Shown here piece by piece: positions 17,660-25,494 of a stretch of 64,000 bases of DNA. The notes below the pieces were generated by a model. That model worked only from the letters and a program-made list of their open reading frames with translations. It ran no database searches and was not told where the DNA came from. The stretch's first letter is position 1. Each line of letters begins with the position of its first letter. The DNA is from Myxococcales bacterium (GTDB lineage: Bacteria > Myxococcota_A > Polyangia > Polyangiales > Polyangiaceae), in NCBI GenBank assembly GCA_016703425.1, contig JADJCA010000002.1:434001-498000 (forward strand), written 5' to 3'. A program made the position numbers and the translations under genes.

Positions 17660-18684
17660 GCGAGCCCGTCTTTGACGAGCACCTGCACGCCCACGTCGAG
17701 GAGCGGACGCATCTCGCGCCGAGCGACGCTCTCGTCGTCAAAGACGACCGACACGCGGGCCGCGTGGCGCCCATCGGGCAACGTTTCGCTGCCGGTGACG
17801 AGGCTCTGCAAGAGGACGATCTCCGCCGCGTCGATGCTGGCGCCCTCGTCGAGCTGCACCGTGTAGATGGCGGCGGGGCCCGGCTCCTCCGTCCGCGTGA
17901 AGCGGAGCGCCGGGCGCGCGGGCCGTTCGAGGGCGACGCCCAGCGGCGGCGGAATGGGCGGGACCCAAAGCGTGCGACGAGGACGAGCGATGCGAGCGAG
18001 CGCCGCGTTCGAGGCGAGGAGCCTGCGACGACGACGCTTCGGATCGGGCTCGAGTGCGCGGCTCACGAGGAGTCGGCCATCGTGCTCTTCCCATGAATCG
18101 AAGGCCTCGACGTAGAGCGCAACGTCGCCGTACTCACGGATGACGCTGCCCTCGTCGACGGACGAAATGAAGGCGTCACCGGCGAGCGGGGGCTTCGGGC
18201 CCGGCAACGTCGGACCGCCCTTCTCCGCGAAGCGAGCGCCGAGGAGGCGCCCTCCCTCGAGCTCCTCGCGGCTCCACGAGAGGACGCGCTCGGCGACCTC
18301 GACGGTGCCGCCGAAGCTGCGGCCGTCGACCTCGAGGACGAGCCACACGGCCGGCGGCGAGGTGTCATCGGGCGGCGTCGCGAGCTCGACCAGCAAGCGT
18401 TGACTGCCGCCACCGGGATCGGATTCGTCGCCGTCGGGCCACGCCGGATCGAGCTCGCTCGCCTCGCGCGTGGCGAGCACCAGCTCCAGGCGGTTCGCGG
18501 AAGCGAGCTCGGGCACGGGGATCGCCGACGGGCGAGAGCGTCCGTCGTCGCCGGCGGCAGCGACGACGCGATAGAAGCGACTCGCGACGGGCGCCGCGAA
18601 GAGGCGACCGAGCTGGGCGACGACGCGGATCGCTGCGTCTTCAAGCCCCGCCGACAAGATGAGCGCCTTCCACTCGAAACGCAT
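17641..18684 (-). CDS. Protein of unknown function (347 aa), soluble
   Basis: Unrecognised protein without signal peptide or membrane helix. It starts MRFEWKALILSAGLEDAAIRVVAQLG. The middle part has beta-rich stretches (VWLVLEVDGRSFGGTVEVAERVLSW) and an acidic segment (about residues 85-100). A Pro-rich stretch (WVPPIPPPLG) lies near residue 245. The C-terminus (IVLLQSLVTGSETLPDGRHAARV) again looks like beta-strands. It could be a helical N-terminal domain attached to one or two beta-sandwich domains. It stands alone, convergent with the giant TPR gene, with a TATCGT hexamer 8 nt before its ATG. Confidence 0.6.
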   Translation of the reverse strand: MRFEWKALILSAGLEDAAIRVVAQLGRLFAAPVASRFYRVVAAAGDDGRSRPSAIPVPELASANRLELVLATREASELDPAWPDGDESDPGGGSQRLLVELATPPDDTSPPAVWLVLEVDGRSFGGTVEVAERVLSWSREELEGGRLLGARFAEKGGPTLPGPKPPLAGDAFISSVDEGSVIREYGDVALYVEAFDSWEEHDGRLLVSRALEPDPKRRRRRLLASNAALARIARPRRTLWVPPIPPPLGVALERPARPALRFTRTEEPGPAAIYTVQLDEGASIDAAEIVLLQSLVTGSETLPDGRHAARVSVVFDDESVARREMRPLLDVGVQVLVKDGLATRPLD

Positions 18685-18692
18685 GAGGCGGG

Positions 18693-18698
18693 ACGATA
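18693..18698 (-). promoter_or_regulatory. -10-like TATCGT, leaderless-type spacing
   Basis: TATCGT lies 8 nt upstream of the ATG at 18684, so transcription would start at or next to the start codon. No Shine-Dalgarno sequence is visible. One of about ten such cases in the window. Confidence 0.35.
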
Positions 18699-18733
18699 TC
18701 GCACGCGAGGCGGAGACAGAACCGCCGACGCCG

Positions 18734-19663
18734 CTATTTTCGAAGGTACGTGCCGACGCGGGCCAGGTGCACGCGCACGGTCACGCGCGCCGTTCCCACG
18801 GTGAGGGACGCCGTTGTCAGGGTTCCTAGCGCCACGTTGCCGCTGGCGGGCATATCGGCCATGACCGACGCTGGAGCGGTGAAGTTGTTCTTGCCGGTCA
18901 CGATGCAGAGCGCCGACACGCTGCCGTCAGTCGCTGCGAACTCGACGCCGATCGATTCGGTCGGGGCGGTGCCGTTCCACACGTAGGGACCATCGCCCAG
19001 GCCTTGCGAGGTCGCGTCTACACCGAGGTCGCGGCCGGCTTGGACGTTCAGGGAGAAGGTCCCAACCTGGGCCCCGGCGGCGGTGACCTTGATCTTCGAG
19101 TTTTCGTCAAAGTAGGGCGCGCCCTGCGAGAGCGTCGGCACCGACGGCGCGTAAGTGGCGTTGGCGGCAGGACTGAGCGTCGACGACGGCGTTGTGCCGG
19201 TGATCTGAACGACGCCCGCGCTTCGAGCCCCAGCGGTGGCCGGATCGGAGAGACCGGCCGCACACTTCACGATCACACAGGCACCGTCGACGCGGCGGGT
19301 GCACCCGGGCGGCGCGTAATCGGAGAGACCGAACTGCGCTGTCACGCGCCCCGAGGCGCTCGCGCCCTCAGACCCTCCGGCGACAGACGCGAGATAACTC
19401 GACAGCGTGATGGTTCCGACGAGCGGCGAAGTTAAGGCGCTATCGCCGCCGGCGGCGTCGCTCGGGGGCGCCGGGGAGACGGCACTCGGGAACGCGTCTT
19501 CGTCATCGACACCGCCGTCGCGCACGGACGCGAGCGAGCTCGCGTCAGGTGGCGCCCCCTGAAAGGGCTCGATGCCTGCGAGCAAGCCGCACGACAGCGA
19601 CGACGAGGCGAGCCCCAACGCGAGGACGAGACGAGACGTAGCGACCCCCCACGCGATGCGCAT
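18734..19663 (-). CDS. Lipoprotein of unknown function
   Basis: 309 residues from ATG 19663, chosen because it gives a typical lipoprotein signal with lipobox Cys25 (SSSLSC); longer upstream starts do not. A short Asp/Ser-rich linker follows, then a beta-rich Thr/Val/Gly-rich body with a cysteine pair near residues 130-140 (CVIVKC) and a late Cys in ALCIVTG. It ends in VTVRVHLARVGTYLRK. No family recognised. It starts 2 nt after the stop of the copper-monooxygenase-like gene upstream on the same strand, so the two are surely co-transcribed and may act together at the outer membrane. Confidence 0.65.
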   Translation of the reverse strand: MRIAWGVATSRLVLALGLASSSLSCGLLAGIEPFQGAPPDASSLASVRDGGVDDEDAFPSAVSPAPPSDAAGGDSALTSPLVGTITLSSYLASVAGGSEGASASGRVTAQFGLSDYAPPGCTRRVDGACVIVKCAAGLSDPATAGARSAGVVQITGTTPSSTLSPAANATYAPSVPTLSQGAPYFDENSKIKVTAAGAQVGTFSLNVQAGRDLGVDATSQGLGDGPYVWNGTAPTESIGVEFAATDGSVSALCIVTGKNNFTAPASVMADMPASGNVALGTLTTASLTVGTARVTVRVHLARVGTYLRK

Positions 19664-19665
19664 CG

Positions 19666-20964
19666 TTACTTGCAGTCCGCCAGACTCACCGGCGCGTCCC
19701 AGGACCAGCCAGGCGCGGTGATGCGCGGGTAGGCCATGACAAAGTGGTAGCACATCTCGTCGCTCGTCTTCTCGCCGAAGAAAACCGGCGTATCGCCCGC
19801 ATTGGTCCAGGCGCAGTAGGTGTGGACCTTGTCGCCACCCTTGAGCGAGGCGGAGACGTCGTTCCATGCTTGAGCGCCGAAGTTGAACGCGGTCACTTCA
19901 TCGATCGGCGTCGGCACGCCCGCGCGCTCACGCACCGAGCCGATGGACCGGCCGAGCGTGTGCATATGCGGCATCGAGCGAAAGACCGTCAACTCGGGGA
20001 CGTTCGCGGGAATGTCGAGCGTGCAGTCAACGCGGTGGCTCGCGCGCGGCGGCAACTGAAACGTCGTCGAACCGAAGGCGATGACGTCGGCGTCGTTGGG
20101 GCGCAGCTCGTCGGTGGTGCAAAGCTCGATCGACGACTGGTCGCTTTGATCGGCGAGCTTCTTGAGGTTCGAGTAGTGCATCTGGACGACGAGGTGCACC
20201 GTGCCTTCGAGCGGCAAGCCGGCTTCCTTTGGGAGCTCGAAAGGCCCGCCGCCCGGCGCCCAGCCGTAGATCATGCGTTGCCCGACGGCGCCGCCGCCGC
20301 CGCACACGTGCGGCGTTCCGCTCTCCGCGTACGGCGAGAGGTAAACGATGGCGTGGTGCGTGATGACGGCGTTGTCAATCTTGGGCGTGAAGGCCGTGAC
20401 GTGGCGCTTCTTCGGGAGCGCTAGGTCGACGCCGTAACAGACGTACTGATCCGGCACCGTCTCCGGCATCACGTAAGGCGCCGCCGCCTTGAGCGTCAGG
20501 TTCGGGCACCCCGGTGGAAGGTTCGTGATGGGGGGTGCTTCCCGGTCCTTCGTGCCCGCCTCCGTCAGCGGCGCGGGGCAGGCCGCGCTCGACGCTCTTG
20601 CGCCACCCGCGATCCAGCCATCGAGAACCGCGAGGTCGCTCGCGCCGAGCGGCTTCTTTGGGGGTGGCGGCATGCGCGCGTTCGCGTCGTGCGTGCGCGC
20701 CAAGACCCGCTCGTAGACCCGCTCGGCGGGCTTCGTGACCGACTTCCGATGAAAGTCGCTCGCCGCAAGCAGCGACATCGGCGCACCGTAGAGCGGCGTC
20801 GTGCCGTGGCACCCCCAGCACGCGTCTCGGACGATGCGCTCCACCTCGCAGGGCAGCCCGCCCCCCTCTACGGTCGGCGCTTCGTCGGTCAGGCCGTTGC
20901 AAGCGGCGAACGGAGTCATGACCAAGGCGAGCACGAGGCCGCTCCGAAGCGAGCGCGAAAGCAT
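19666..20964 (-). CDS. Copper type II monooxygenase-like lipoprotein with a c-type haem motif
   Basis: 432 residues with a lipoprotein signal (lipobox Cys22). A class-I-like c-haem motif CWGCH (49-53) opens a small cytochrome domain; Met in RMPPPP (about residue 96) could be an axial ligand. The rest matches the pattern of the copper type II, ascorbate-dependent (PHM/DBH-like) monooxygenase fold: paired His in ITHHAIVYL, HLVVQMHY, PHMHTLGRSIG and the closing EMCYHFVMAYP segment with a His next to Cys/Tyr. In other bacteria such proteins stand beside electron carriers. The substrate is unknown. First gene of a two-gene unit with the lipoprotein that follows. Confidence 0.7.
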   Translation of the reverse strand: MLSRSLRSGLVLALVMTPFAACNGLTDEAPTVEGGGLPCEVERIVRDACWGCHGTTPLYGAPMSLLAASDFHRKSVTKPAERVYERVLARTHDANARMPPPPKKPLGASDLAVLDGWIAGGARASSAACPAPLTEAGTKDREAPPITNLPPGCPNLTLKAAAPYVMPETVPDQYVCYGVDLALPKKRHVTAFTPKIDNAVITHHAIVYLSPYAESGTPHVCGGGGAVGQRMIYGWAPGGGPFELPKEAGLPLEGTVHLVVQMHYSNLKKLADQSDQSSIELCTTDELRPNDADVIAFGSTTFQLPPRASHRVDCTLDIPANVPELTVFRSMPHMHTLGRSIGSVRERAGVPTPIDEVTAFNFGAQAWNDVSASLKGGDKVHTYCAWTNAGDTPVFFGEKTSDEMCYHFVMAYPRITAPGWSWDAPVSLADCK

Positions 20965-21037
20965 GGGCGAAGCATGTCACGAATCGGGCGCCGCGGCCCG
21001 CGTCGGCGGGAAGTTCGCTAGCGAAGCGTCGCGACCC

Positions 21038-21043
21038 TAGACT
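21038..21043 (+). promoter_or_regulatory. -10-like TAGACT, leaderless-type spacing
   Basis: TAGACT sits 9 nt before the ATG of the LtrA gene (21053); a weak TTCGCT lies 18 nt upstream of it. No ribosome-binding site is apparent. Confidence 0.35.
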
Positions 21044-21052
21044 GCTGCCGCC

Positions 21053-22288
21053 ATGAGCGACTCAAAGCAGGCAACGGCGCGGACCAGGCGGCGCATGGCC
21101 GGCCGCGACATTCACGAGGCTCATCGCGTCTCCACGCCGCTCGAGCTGCTCTTCGATCTCACGTTCGTCGTCGCCATCGCGGCGGCGGCGGCCCAGCTCC
21201 ATCACTCGGTCGGCGCGCATCACCTGGCGCAGGGCATGCTCGGCTACGTGTCGACCTTCTTCGCTGTCTGGTGGGCGTGGATGAACTTCACGTGGTTCGC
21301 CAGCGCCTACGACACCGACGACTCCACCTACCGACTCTGCACCATCGTGCAAATGATCGGTGTCCTCATTCTCGCCGCGGGCGTCGCGAGGGCCGCGCAG
21401 GGCGACTTCGGCATGGTCACCATCGGCTACGTGGTCATGCGGAGCGGGCTCGTGGCCTTGTGGTGGCGCGCGGCGCGCGAGCACCCCGAACGGCGACAGA
21501 CCTGCATGCGCTACGTCGTCGGCATCTTGTCGGTGCAGACGCTGTGGGTGGCGCGGCTCGCGCTGCCACCGACCTTGGGGTACCCGTCGTTCTTCGCCCT
21601 CGTGGTGGCGGAGCTGGCGGTCCCCATGTGGGCTGCGAAGTCGGGGCACACGCCTTGGCACGCCCACCACATCGCGGAGCGTTATGGCCTCTTCACGATC
21701 ATCGTGCTGGGCGAGTGCGTGCTCGGCGCCACGACCGCCATCGGCAACATCATCGATGCGCAGGGCTGGTCGTGGAACGTCGCCTGGGTGGGCGGCGGCG
21801 CCACGTCGCTGGTGCTCGCGCTTTGGTGGGTCTACTTCCTCGTCCCCTCGGGCGAGTCGCTCCACCATCACCGAGAGCGCGCCTTCCGCTGGGGCTACGG
21901 TCACTTCACGGTCTTCGCGTCACTGGCAGCGCTCGGCGCGTTCCTGGGCGTCGTAGCCGATCAACTGAAGGCTGCGAACGTCGGCCCGAAGGCGGACCCG
22001 CACGCCGTCTCGCCGACCTTGGCCATCGCGCTCGTGGCCGGTGCCGTCGCCGTGTACCTCACCTCTGTGGCCTCCATGAGCGCGCGCGTGACGGGCGCGG
22101 GGAAACATCCGTTCGCCTGGGTCTGGCTTGCTGCGCTGCTCGTGCTCTTCGGCGTCGTGGGCGCCGTGGCCGCCGGCTTGCCGCTCGCGTGGGCCCTTCC
22201 GCTCGTGACGCTCGCGCCGGCGGTTCCCATCGCGGCCATCGAGCGAAGGCGCGCCGCGCAGCACGCTTCGCCGGCGCCCACCCCTTGA
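21053..22288 (+). CDS. Low-temperature-requirement protein A (LtrA) family membrane protein
   Basis: 411 residues, the usual length for this integral membrane family. It opens with the family signature: HRVSTPLELLFDLTFVVAIAAAA, then FFAVWWAWMNFTWFASAYDTDD, and a later HHIAERYGLFTIIVLGECVLG containing the conserved His-Ile-xx-Arg-Tyr-Gly and Gly-Glu. I count about ten membrane helices. LtrA proteins were named from a Listeria cold-growth mutant; the biochemical function is unknown. The gene is divergent from the copper-monooxygenase-like operon and 57 nt before a small lipoprotein gene. Confidence 0.85.
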   Translation: MSDSKQATARTRRRMAGRDIHEAHRVSTPLELLFDLTFVVAIAAAAAQLHHSVGAHHLAQGMLGYVSTFFAVWWAWMNFTWFASAYDTDDSTYRLCTIVQMIGVLILAAGVARAAQGDFGMVTIGYVVMRSGLVALWWRAAREHPERRQTCMRYVVGILSVQTLWVARLALPPTLGYPSFFALVVAELAVPMWAAKSGHTPWHAHHIAERYGLFTIIVLGECVLGATTAIGNIIDAQGWSWNVAWVGGGATSLVLALWWVYFLVPSGESLHHHRERAFRWGYGHFTVFASLAALGAFLGVVADQLKAANVGPKADPHAVSPTLAIALVAGAVAVYLTSVASMSARVTGAGKHPFAWVWLAALLVLFGVVGAVAAGLPLAWALPLVTLAPAVPIAAIERRRAAQHASPAPTP

Positions 22289-22345
22289 CGGGAAAGGCGG
22301 CGGCGGAATGGCGACGGCGCGGAGCTTTCGTGATAGCCCGATCCG

Positions 22346-22696
22346 ATGATGAAGACGACCGCGCGCGCCTTTGGACTGGGGCACCTGGCGTTCTCTTTGG
22401 CTCTCATCCCGACGGCCCTTGCGTGCGGCGCCTCTCCCGTTGACTCGCGGTTTCCTCCGCGCCCCGAGGGCTGCACCGTCGAGGTCTTTCACGAAATCGC
22501 GCCCACGAAGCAGACCGAGAACATCGGCCCCGTCCGTGCATCCTGCACCGAGCTCGTCTCCAAGGACGATTGCCTGCGGACACTGCAAGATCAGGTCTGC
22601 AAGCTCGGCGGTGACGTCGTTTGGGGTGTGGAGCCGGAGCCGGTCATCAAGAACGGCCGAAAGACCCTGTCGGGGCGCGCGGCGAAGGCGCGCTGA
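22346..22696 (+). CDS. Small lipoprotein of unknown function
   Basis: 116 residues. The signal peptide ends in a lipobox with Cys27 (PTALACG). The mature part is short and carries four further Cys (CTVEVF, RASCTEL, KDDCLRT, QVCKLGGDVVWG), enough for two disulphides. The pattern with a closing GGDVVWG segment is reminiscent of small YgdR/DUF4156-like outer-membrane lipoproteins, but I cannot assign it. Its stop is 2 nt before the start of the dehydrogenase-hemerythrin gene, so the two are co-transcribed. Confidence 0.6.
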   Translation: MMKTTARAFGLGHLAFSLALIPTALACGASPVDSRFPPRPEGCTVEVFHEIAPTKQTENIGPVRASCTELVSKDDCLRTLQDQVCKLGGDVVWGVEPEPVIKNGRKTLSGRAAKAR

Positions 22697-22698
22697 GC

Positions 22699-24075
22699 AT
22701 GACCAAGGCCTTTCTCGGCACGGGACTCTTAGGGAGCGCCTTCGTTGAGGCGTGGCGTCGTCGAGGCGTTCCCGTGGCCGTTTGGAACCGCACGCGCTCT
22801 CGCGCCGACGCGCTGGCAGCGCTCGGCGCGTCGGTTCACGACTCGCCGGCCGACGCCGCGCGTGGCGCCACCCACGTCCACATCTGCGTGAGCGACGATG
22901 CCGCCGTCGACGCGATCCTCGACGCCATCGTGCCGGTGCTCCAGGAGGAGAACGGGGGCAGCGAGGCCGCCTTCGTCGTGGATCACACCACGACGTCACC
23001 CGAGGGCGCGCTAGCCCGCTACGAACGCGCGCGGCGAGAGGGGTTCCGCTTCGTTCACGCGCCGGTCTTCATGTCTCCGGCGGCGGCTCGCGAGCAGAAG
23101 GGCATGATGCTCATCTCGGGTCCGCGCGACGAGTCGCTCGAGGTCGAGCTCGCGGCGATGACCGGCGAGCTCTTGCACTTGGGGCCGCGGGAAGATCTTG
23201 CGGCCTGCGGCAAGCTCTTCGTCAACGCGCTCATCTTGAGCCTCGCCGGCGGCGTCGCCGATGTGCTCGCCATGGCGCGAAGCCTCGGCGTGGCGGGCGA
23301 GGAGGCCGTCACCCTCTTGTCGAAGTTTGACCCGTCGGCAGCCATCAAGCTCCGTGGAGTGCGTATGGCCAAGGGCGACTTTGCCGCGTCGTTCGAGCTC
23401 GCCATGGCCCGAAAGGACTTGCGCCTGATGCTGGACGCCGCCGATCCGCTGCCGCTCTCGGTGCTGCGCGGGCTCGCGCAGCGCATGGACACCCTGGTGG
23501 CGCGAGGCCACGGTCGCGCCGACGTCGGCGTCCTGGCCGTCGACGCCATCGCTCCCGCGAGCAGCGGAAGCCAAGCGGCATCGGGCGTCATTGAGCGCCT
23601 CCACGGCACGCATCACCGCATCAACCAGCGCATCGCCGACCTCGAGCGGGCCCTTGGCGCGGGCGAGGGCAACGCCGACGCCAGCGGGGCCCTGGCCGAC
23701 GCCATCGCGTTCTCCGAACGCGGGATCGCGAGACACGAGGACGACGAAGAGCTTTCGCTCTTTCCGCGCGCCAACGAGATCGCCGCGGCGGCGCCCATCA
23801 TGGCCCGGCTCGTAGGAGAACACGCCGGGCAGCGTGCGCTTTGGAAGAAGCTACGTGACGCAGAGACAGGCCCTCTCCGCCTGGCCTTCGTCCATGAGCT
23901 CGCGCGCAGCTACCGAGAGCACGCGCGCATCGAAGAGGAAGAGCTCTTCCCGCTCCTGGTCGACGCGCTGCCCGACTCCGCGTTTCGGGCCATCGACGAC
24001 GAAATGGAGCGCGGGGGGCGGCGTGGCGGTGGCGGTGGCGGTGGCGGTGGCGGTGGCGGTGGCGGAAGAAGCTAG
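22699..24075 (+). CDS. 3-hydroxyisobutyrate-dehydrogenase-family protein fused to a hemerythrin HHE domain
   Basis: 458 residues. Residues 1-165 form the NAD(P)-binding Rossmann domain (FLGTGLLGS, VWNRTRSRADAL). Residues 166-290 form the helical domain with the catalytic-type Lys in ACGKLFVNALILSLAGG. From about 295 to 440 there is a hemerythrin-like four-helix bundle: LHGTHHRIN, RHEDDEELSLFPRA, GEHAGQR and EHARIEEEELFP supply the His/Glu iron ligands. The protein ends in a glycine run coded by a GGCGGT microsatellite. ATG 22699 was chosen because it directly precedes the Rossmann strand and lies 2 nt after the previous stop. I do not recall this fusion as a common architecture. An oxygen- or redox-sensing dehydrogenase is an inference only. 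Confidence 0.75.
   Translation: MTKAFLGTGLLGSAFVEAWRRRGVPVAVWNRTRSRADALAALGASVHDSPADAARGATHVHICVSDDAAVDAILDAIVPVLQEENGGSEAAFVVDHTTTSPEGALARYERARREGFRFVHAPVFMSPAAAREQKGMMLISGPRDESLEVELAAMTGELLHLGPREDLAACGKLFVNALILSLAGGVADVLAMARSLGVAGEEAVTLLSKFDPSAAIKLRGVRMAKGDFAASFELAMARKDLRLMLDAADPLPLSVLRGLAQRMDTLVARGHGRADVGVLAVDAIAPASSGSQAASGVIERLHGTHHRINQRIADLERALGAGEGNADASGALADAIAFSERGIARHEDDEELSLFPRANEIAAAAPIMARLVGEHAGQRALWKKLRDAETGPLRLAFVHELARSYREHARIEEEELFPLLVDALPDSAFRAIDDEMERGGRRGGGGGGGGGGGGGGRS
24025..24066 (+). repeat. (GGCGGT)n microsatellite coding poly-Gly
   Basis: Six perfect GGCGGT units plus one imperfect GGCGGA at the 3' end of the dehydrogenase-hemerythrin gene, giving a run of 14 glycines next to the stop. 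Hexamer repeats keep frame when they slip, so tail length may vary between strains. Confidence 0.9.
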
Positions 24076-24080
24076 CGTCT

Positions 24081-24374
24081 TTACCGGATGCACTTCGTGA
24101 TGGCTTCCGCCGTCTCGGCCTCCCGAACGCAGCCCATCATCGAGTCGGTCACGCGCCGGCCCACGCAGTCCTTCAGCTCGTCTTTCAGCGACGCTCGGAG
24201 CTCTTCCTGCTTCTTGGCGATGAGGCCGGGCTCGACGAGCTTCATGGCGCGCATCTGCACTTCGACGTTGCGGTCCACGATGAGCTTGCAGTCGGCCTCC
24301 GTCGCTGGCCTCCCGCAAGCCGCGGCGAGCGTAACGAGGGCGACAAGGGAGAGAACGTACGACAAGGGGCGCAT
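24081..24374 (-). CDS. Small Cys-containing lipoprotein
   Basis: 97 residues from ATG 24374, which is preceded by AAAAGGTG, a plausible ribosome-binding site. Lipobox Cys20 (TLAAAC). The mature part is a single helical stretch rich in Lys/Glu with four Cys (ADCKLIVD, LKDCVGRRV, MMGCVREAE, ITKCIR) spaced like a helical hairpin held by disulphides. This form is frequent among short myxobacterial lipoproteins; the function is unknown. It is convergent with the dehydrogenase gene, 5 nt between the stops. Confidence 0.65.
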   Translation of the reverse strand: MRPLSYVLSLVALVTLAAACGRPATEADCKLIVDRNVEVQMRAMKLVEPGLIAKKQEELRASLKDELKDCVGRRVTDSMMGCVREAETAEAITKCIR

Positions 24375-24430
24375 CACCTTTTCTCCATAGCGAAGTACCG
24401 CGCCTTTTGGCCCGACAAAACCGGGACTGC

Positions 24431-24436
24431 TACACT
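24431..24436 (+). promoter_or_regulatory. -10-like TACACT, leaderless-type spacing
   Basis: TACACT lies 8 nt before GTG 24445, and TTGGCC 18 nt further upstream could be the -35. This supports the GTG start of the TPR protein. Confidence 0.4.
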
Positions 24437-24444
24437 TTTCTGCC

Positions 24445-25209
24445 GTGGAGAGAGGTCGTCCCGCAGCCGCTCGGAGTTCCCCCCGGAGCGCGAGCCCGGA
24501 GGAGTGCCTGCAGAAGGCCATGATGGCGACGTCTCCCGTGAGCCGCGCACGCTACGCGCGCAAGGGCCTCGCGTCCAACTCGCCTCTCGATCCGACGACG
24601 CACGCGATGCTGCTTCGCCAGCTCTACCTTGCGCACTTCGAGCACGGCCGCTTCCGCAAGGCGCACGAGATCGCGCTCCAGGCTCTCGAGCTCGACGTGC
24701 TCGCCGACGTGATCCACCAAGACGCCGCGCGTGCGGCGCTCGCCGACGGAGACCTCGAGGAAGCGGTCGTTCACCTGCGAACGGCCGCTCGCCGCTGCCC
24801 CGCGTCGCGGCGGCCCTTTCATTTGTGGACGCTCGGGGGCACGCTCTTTTTGGCAGAGCGCTACGCAGAGGCCATCGCCGCGCTTACCCGCGCGGCGCGC
24901 TGGGGAACACGCGACAAGCCGCTCTACCGCGCTCACCTCGCGCTCGCTCAGATCGCGAGCGGCGCGCGGGTCGACGAGGACGACGTGCAATCCGCCATCG
25001 ACGATCTGGCTGAAGCGCCGTGCGGGCAAGGCTACGGCCGGTTCGTGCTGGGACACTTGGCCTACGCCGCCGCCGAGTGGGAGGCCGCGAAGAAGTACCT
25101 CGACGCCTTCGTGAAGCGCACCGAGTCGGGTCGCGAGGCCACGCGGGTGGCGCTCGCCGGCGAGCTCCGAATGGCGCGGGCGACGCTGGCCAAGATGCGC
25201 GCGAACTAA
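24445..25209 (+). CDS. TPR protein (254 aa), cytoplasmic
   Basis: Helical protein without signal peptide. TPR-like helix pairs run from about residue 55 to the end (LYLAHFEHGRFRKAHEIALQALELD, LGGTLFLAERYAEAIAALTRAARWG, LGHLAYAAAEWEAAKKYLDAFVKR). A GTG start is favoured by the -10-like hexamer upstream. It diverges from the small lipoprotein gene with 70 nt between. The partner and function cannot be told. Confidence 0.65.
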   Translation: MERGRPAAARSSPRSASPEECLQKAMMATSPVSRARYARKGLASNSPLDPTTHAMLLRQLYLAHFEHGRFRKAHEIALQALELDVLADVIHQDAARAALADGDLEEAVVHLRTAARRCPASRRPFHLWTLGGTLFLAERYAEAIAALTRAARWGTRDKPLYRAHLALAQIASGARVDEDDVQSAIDDLAEAPCGQGYGRFVLGHLAYAAAEWEAAKKYLDAFVKRTESGREATRVALAGELRMARATLAKMRAN

Positions 25210-25494
25210 ATGACCGAGTGCTTTGCGCACAACGCCCTACGATTCAGCTAATGGAGCGGCCGCGATCCAGAGCCCCCACGTTGCGGCCTTTCGCCCTCAA
25301 GCTCCGCGAGCAGCCCTCACGCCGCACCAGGATTTGGCGGGGTGCGACGCGCGGTCCTTGGCCGGCGCGTCCGTTGCAGCGAAGATACGGGGCCGCGGGG
25401 CCCGCCTCGTAAGAGTTCGGCGCGGCGGTAAGCCCTCTTGCCCGAGGCCCTTGTCGCGGCCCTGCCCGCAGCCCCAGAAACCGGAGTCTCGCGA
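25210..25494. other. Intergenic region upstream of the DsbD-type gene
   Basis: 285 nt without a convincing gene; short frames here lack signals and use shadow codon patterns. The only feature is GGAG just before the ATG of the next gene. No hairpin of note. Confidence 0.4.

Noticed and set aside
24025..24066. Short direct repeats as a CRISPR or recombination site
   Set aside because: Pure hexamer microsatellite without spacers.
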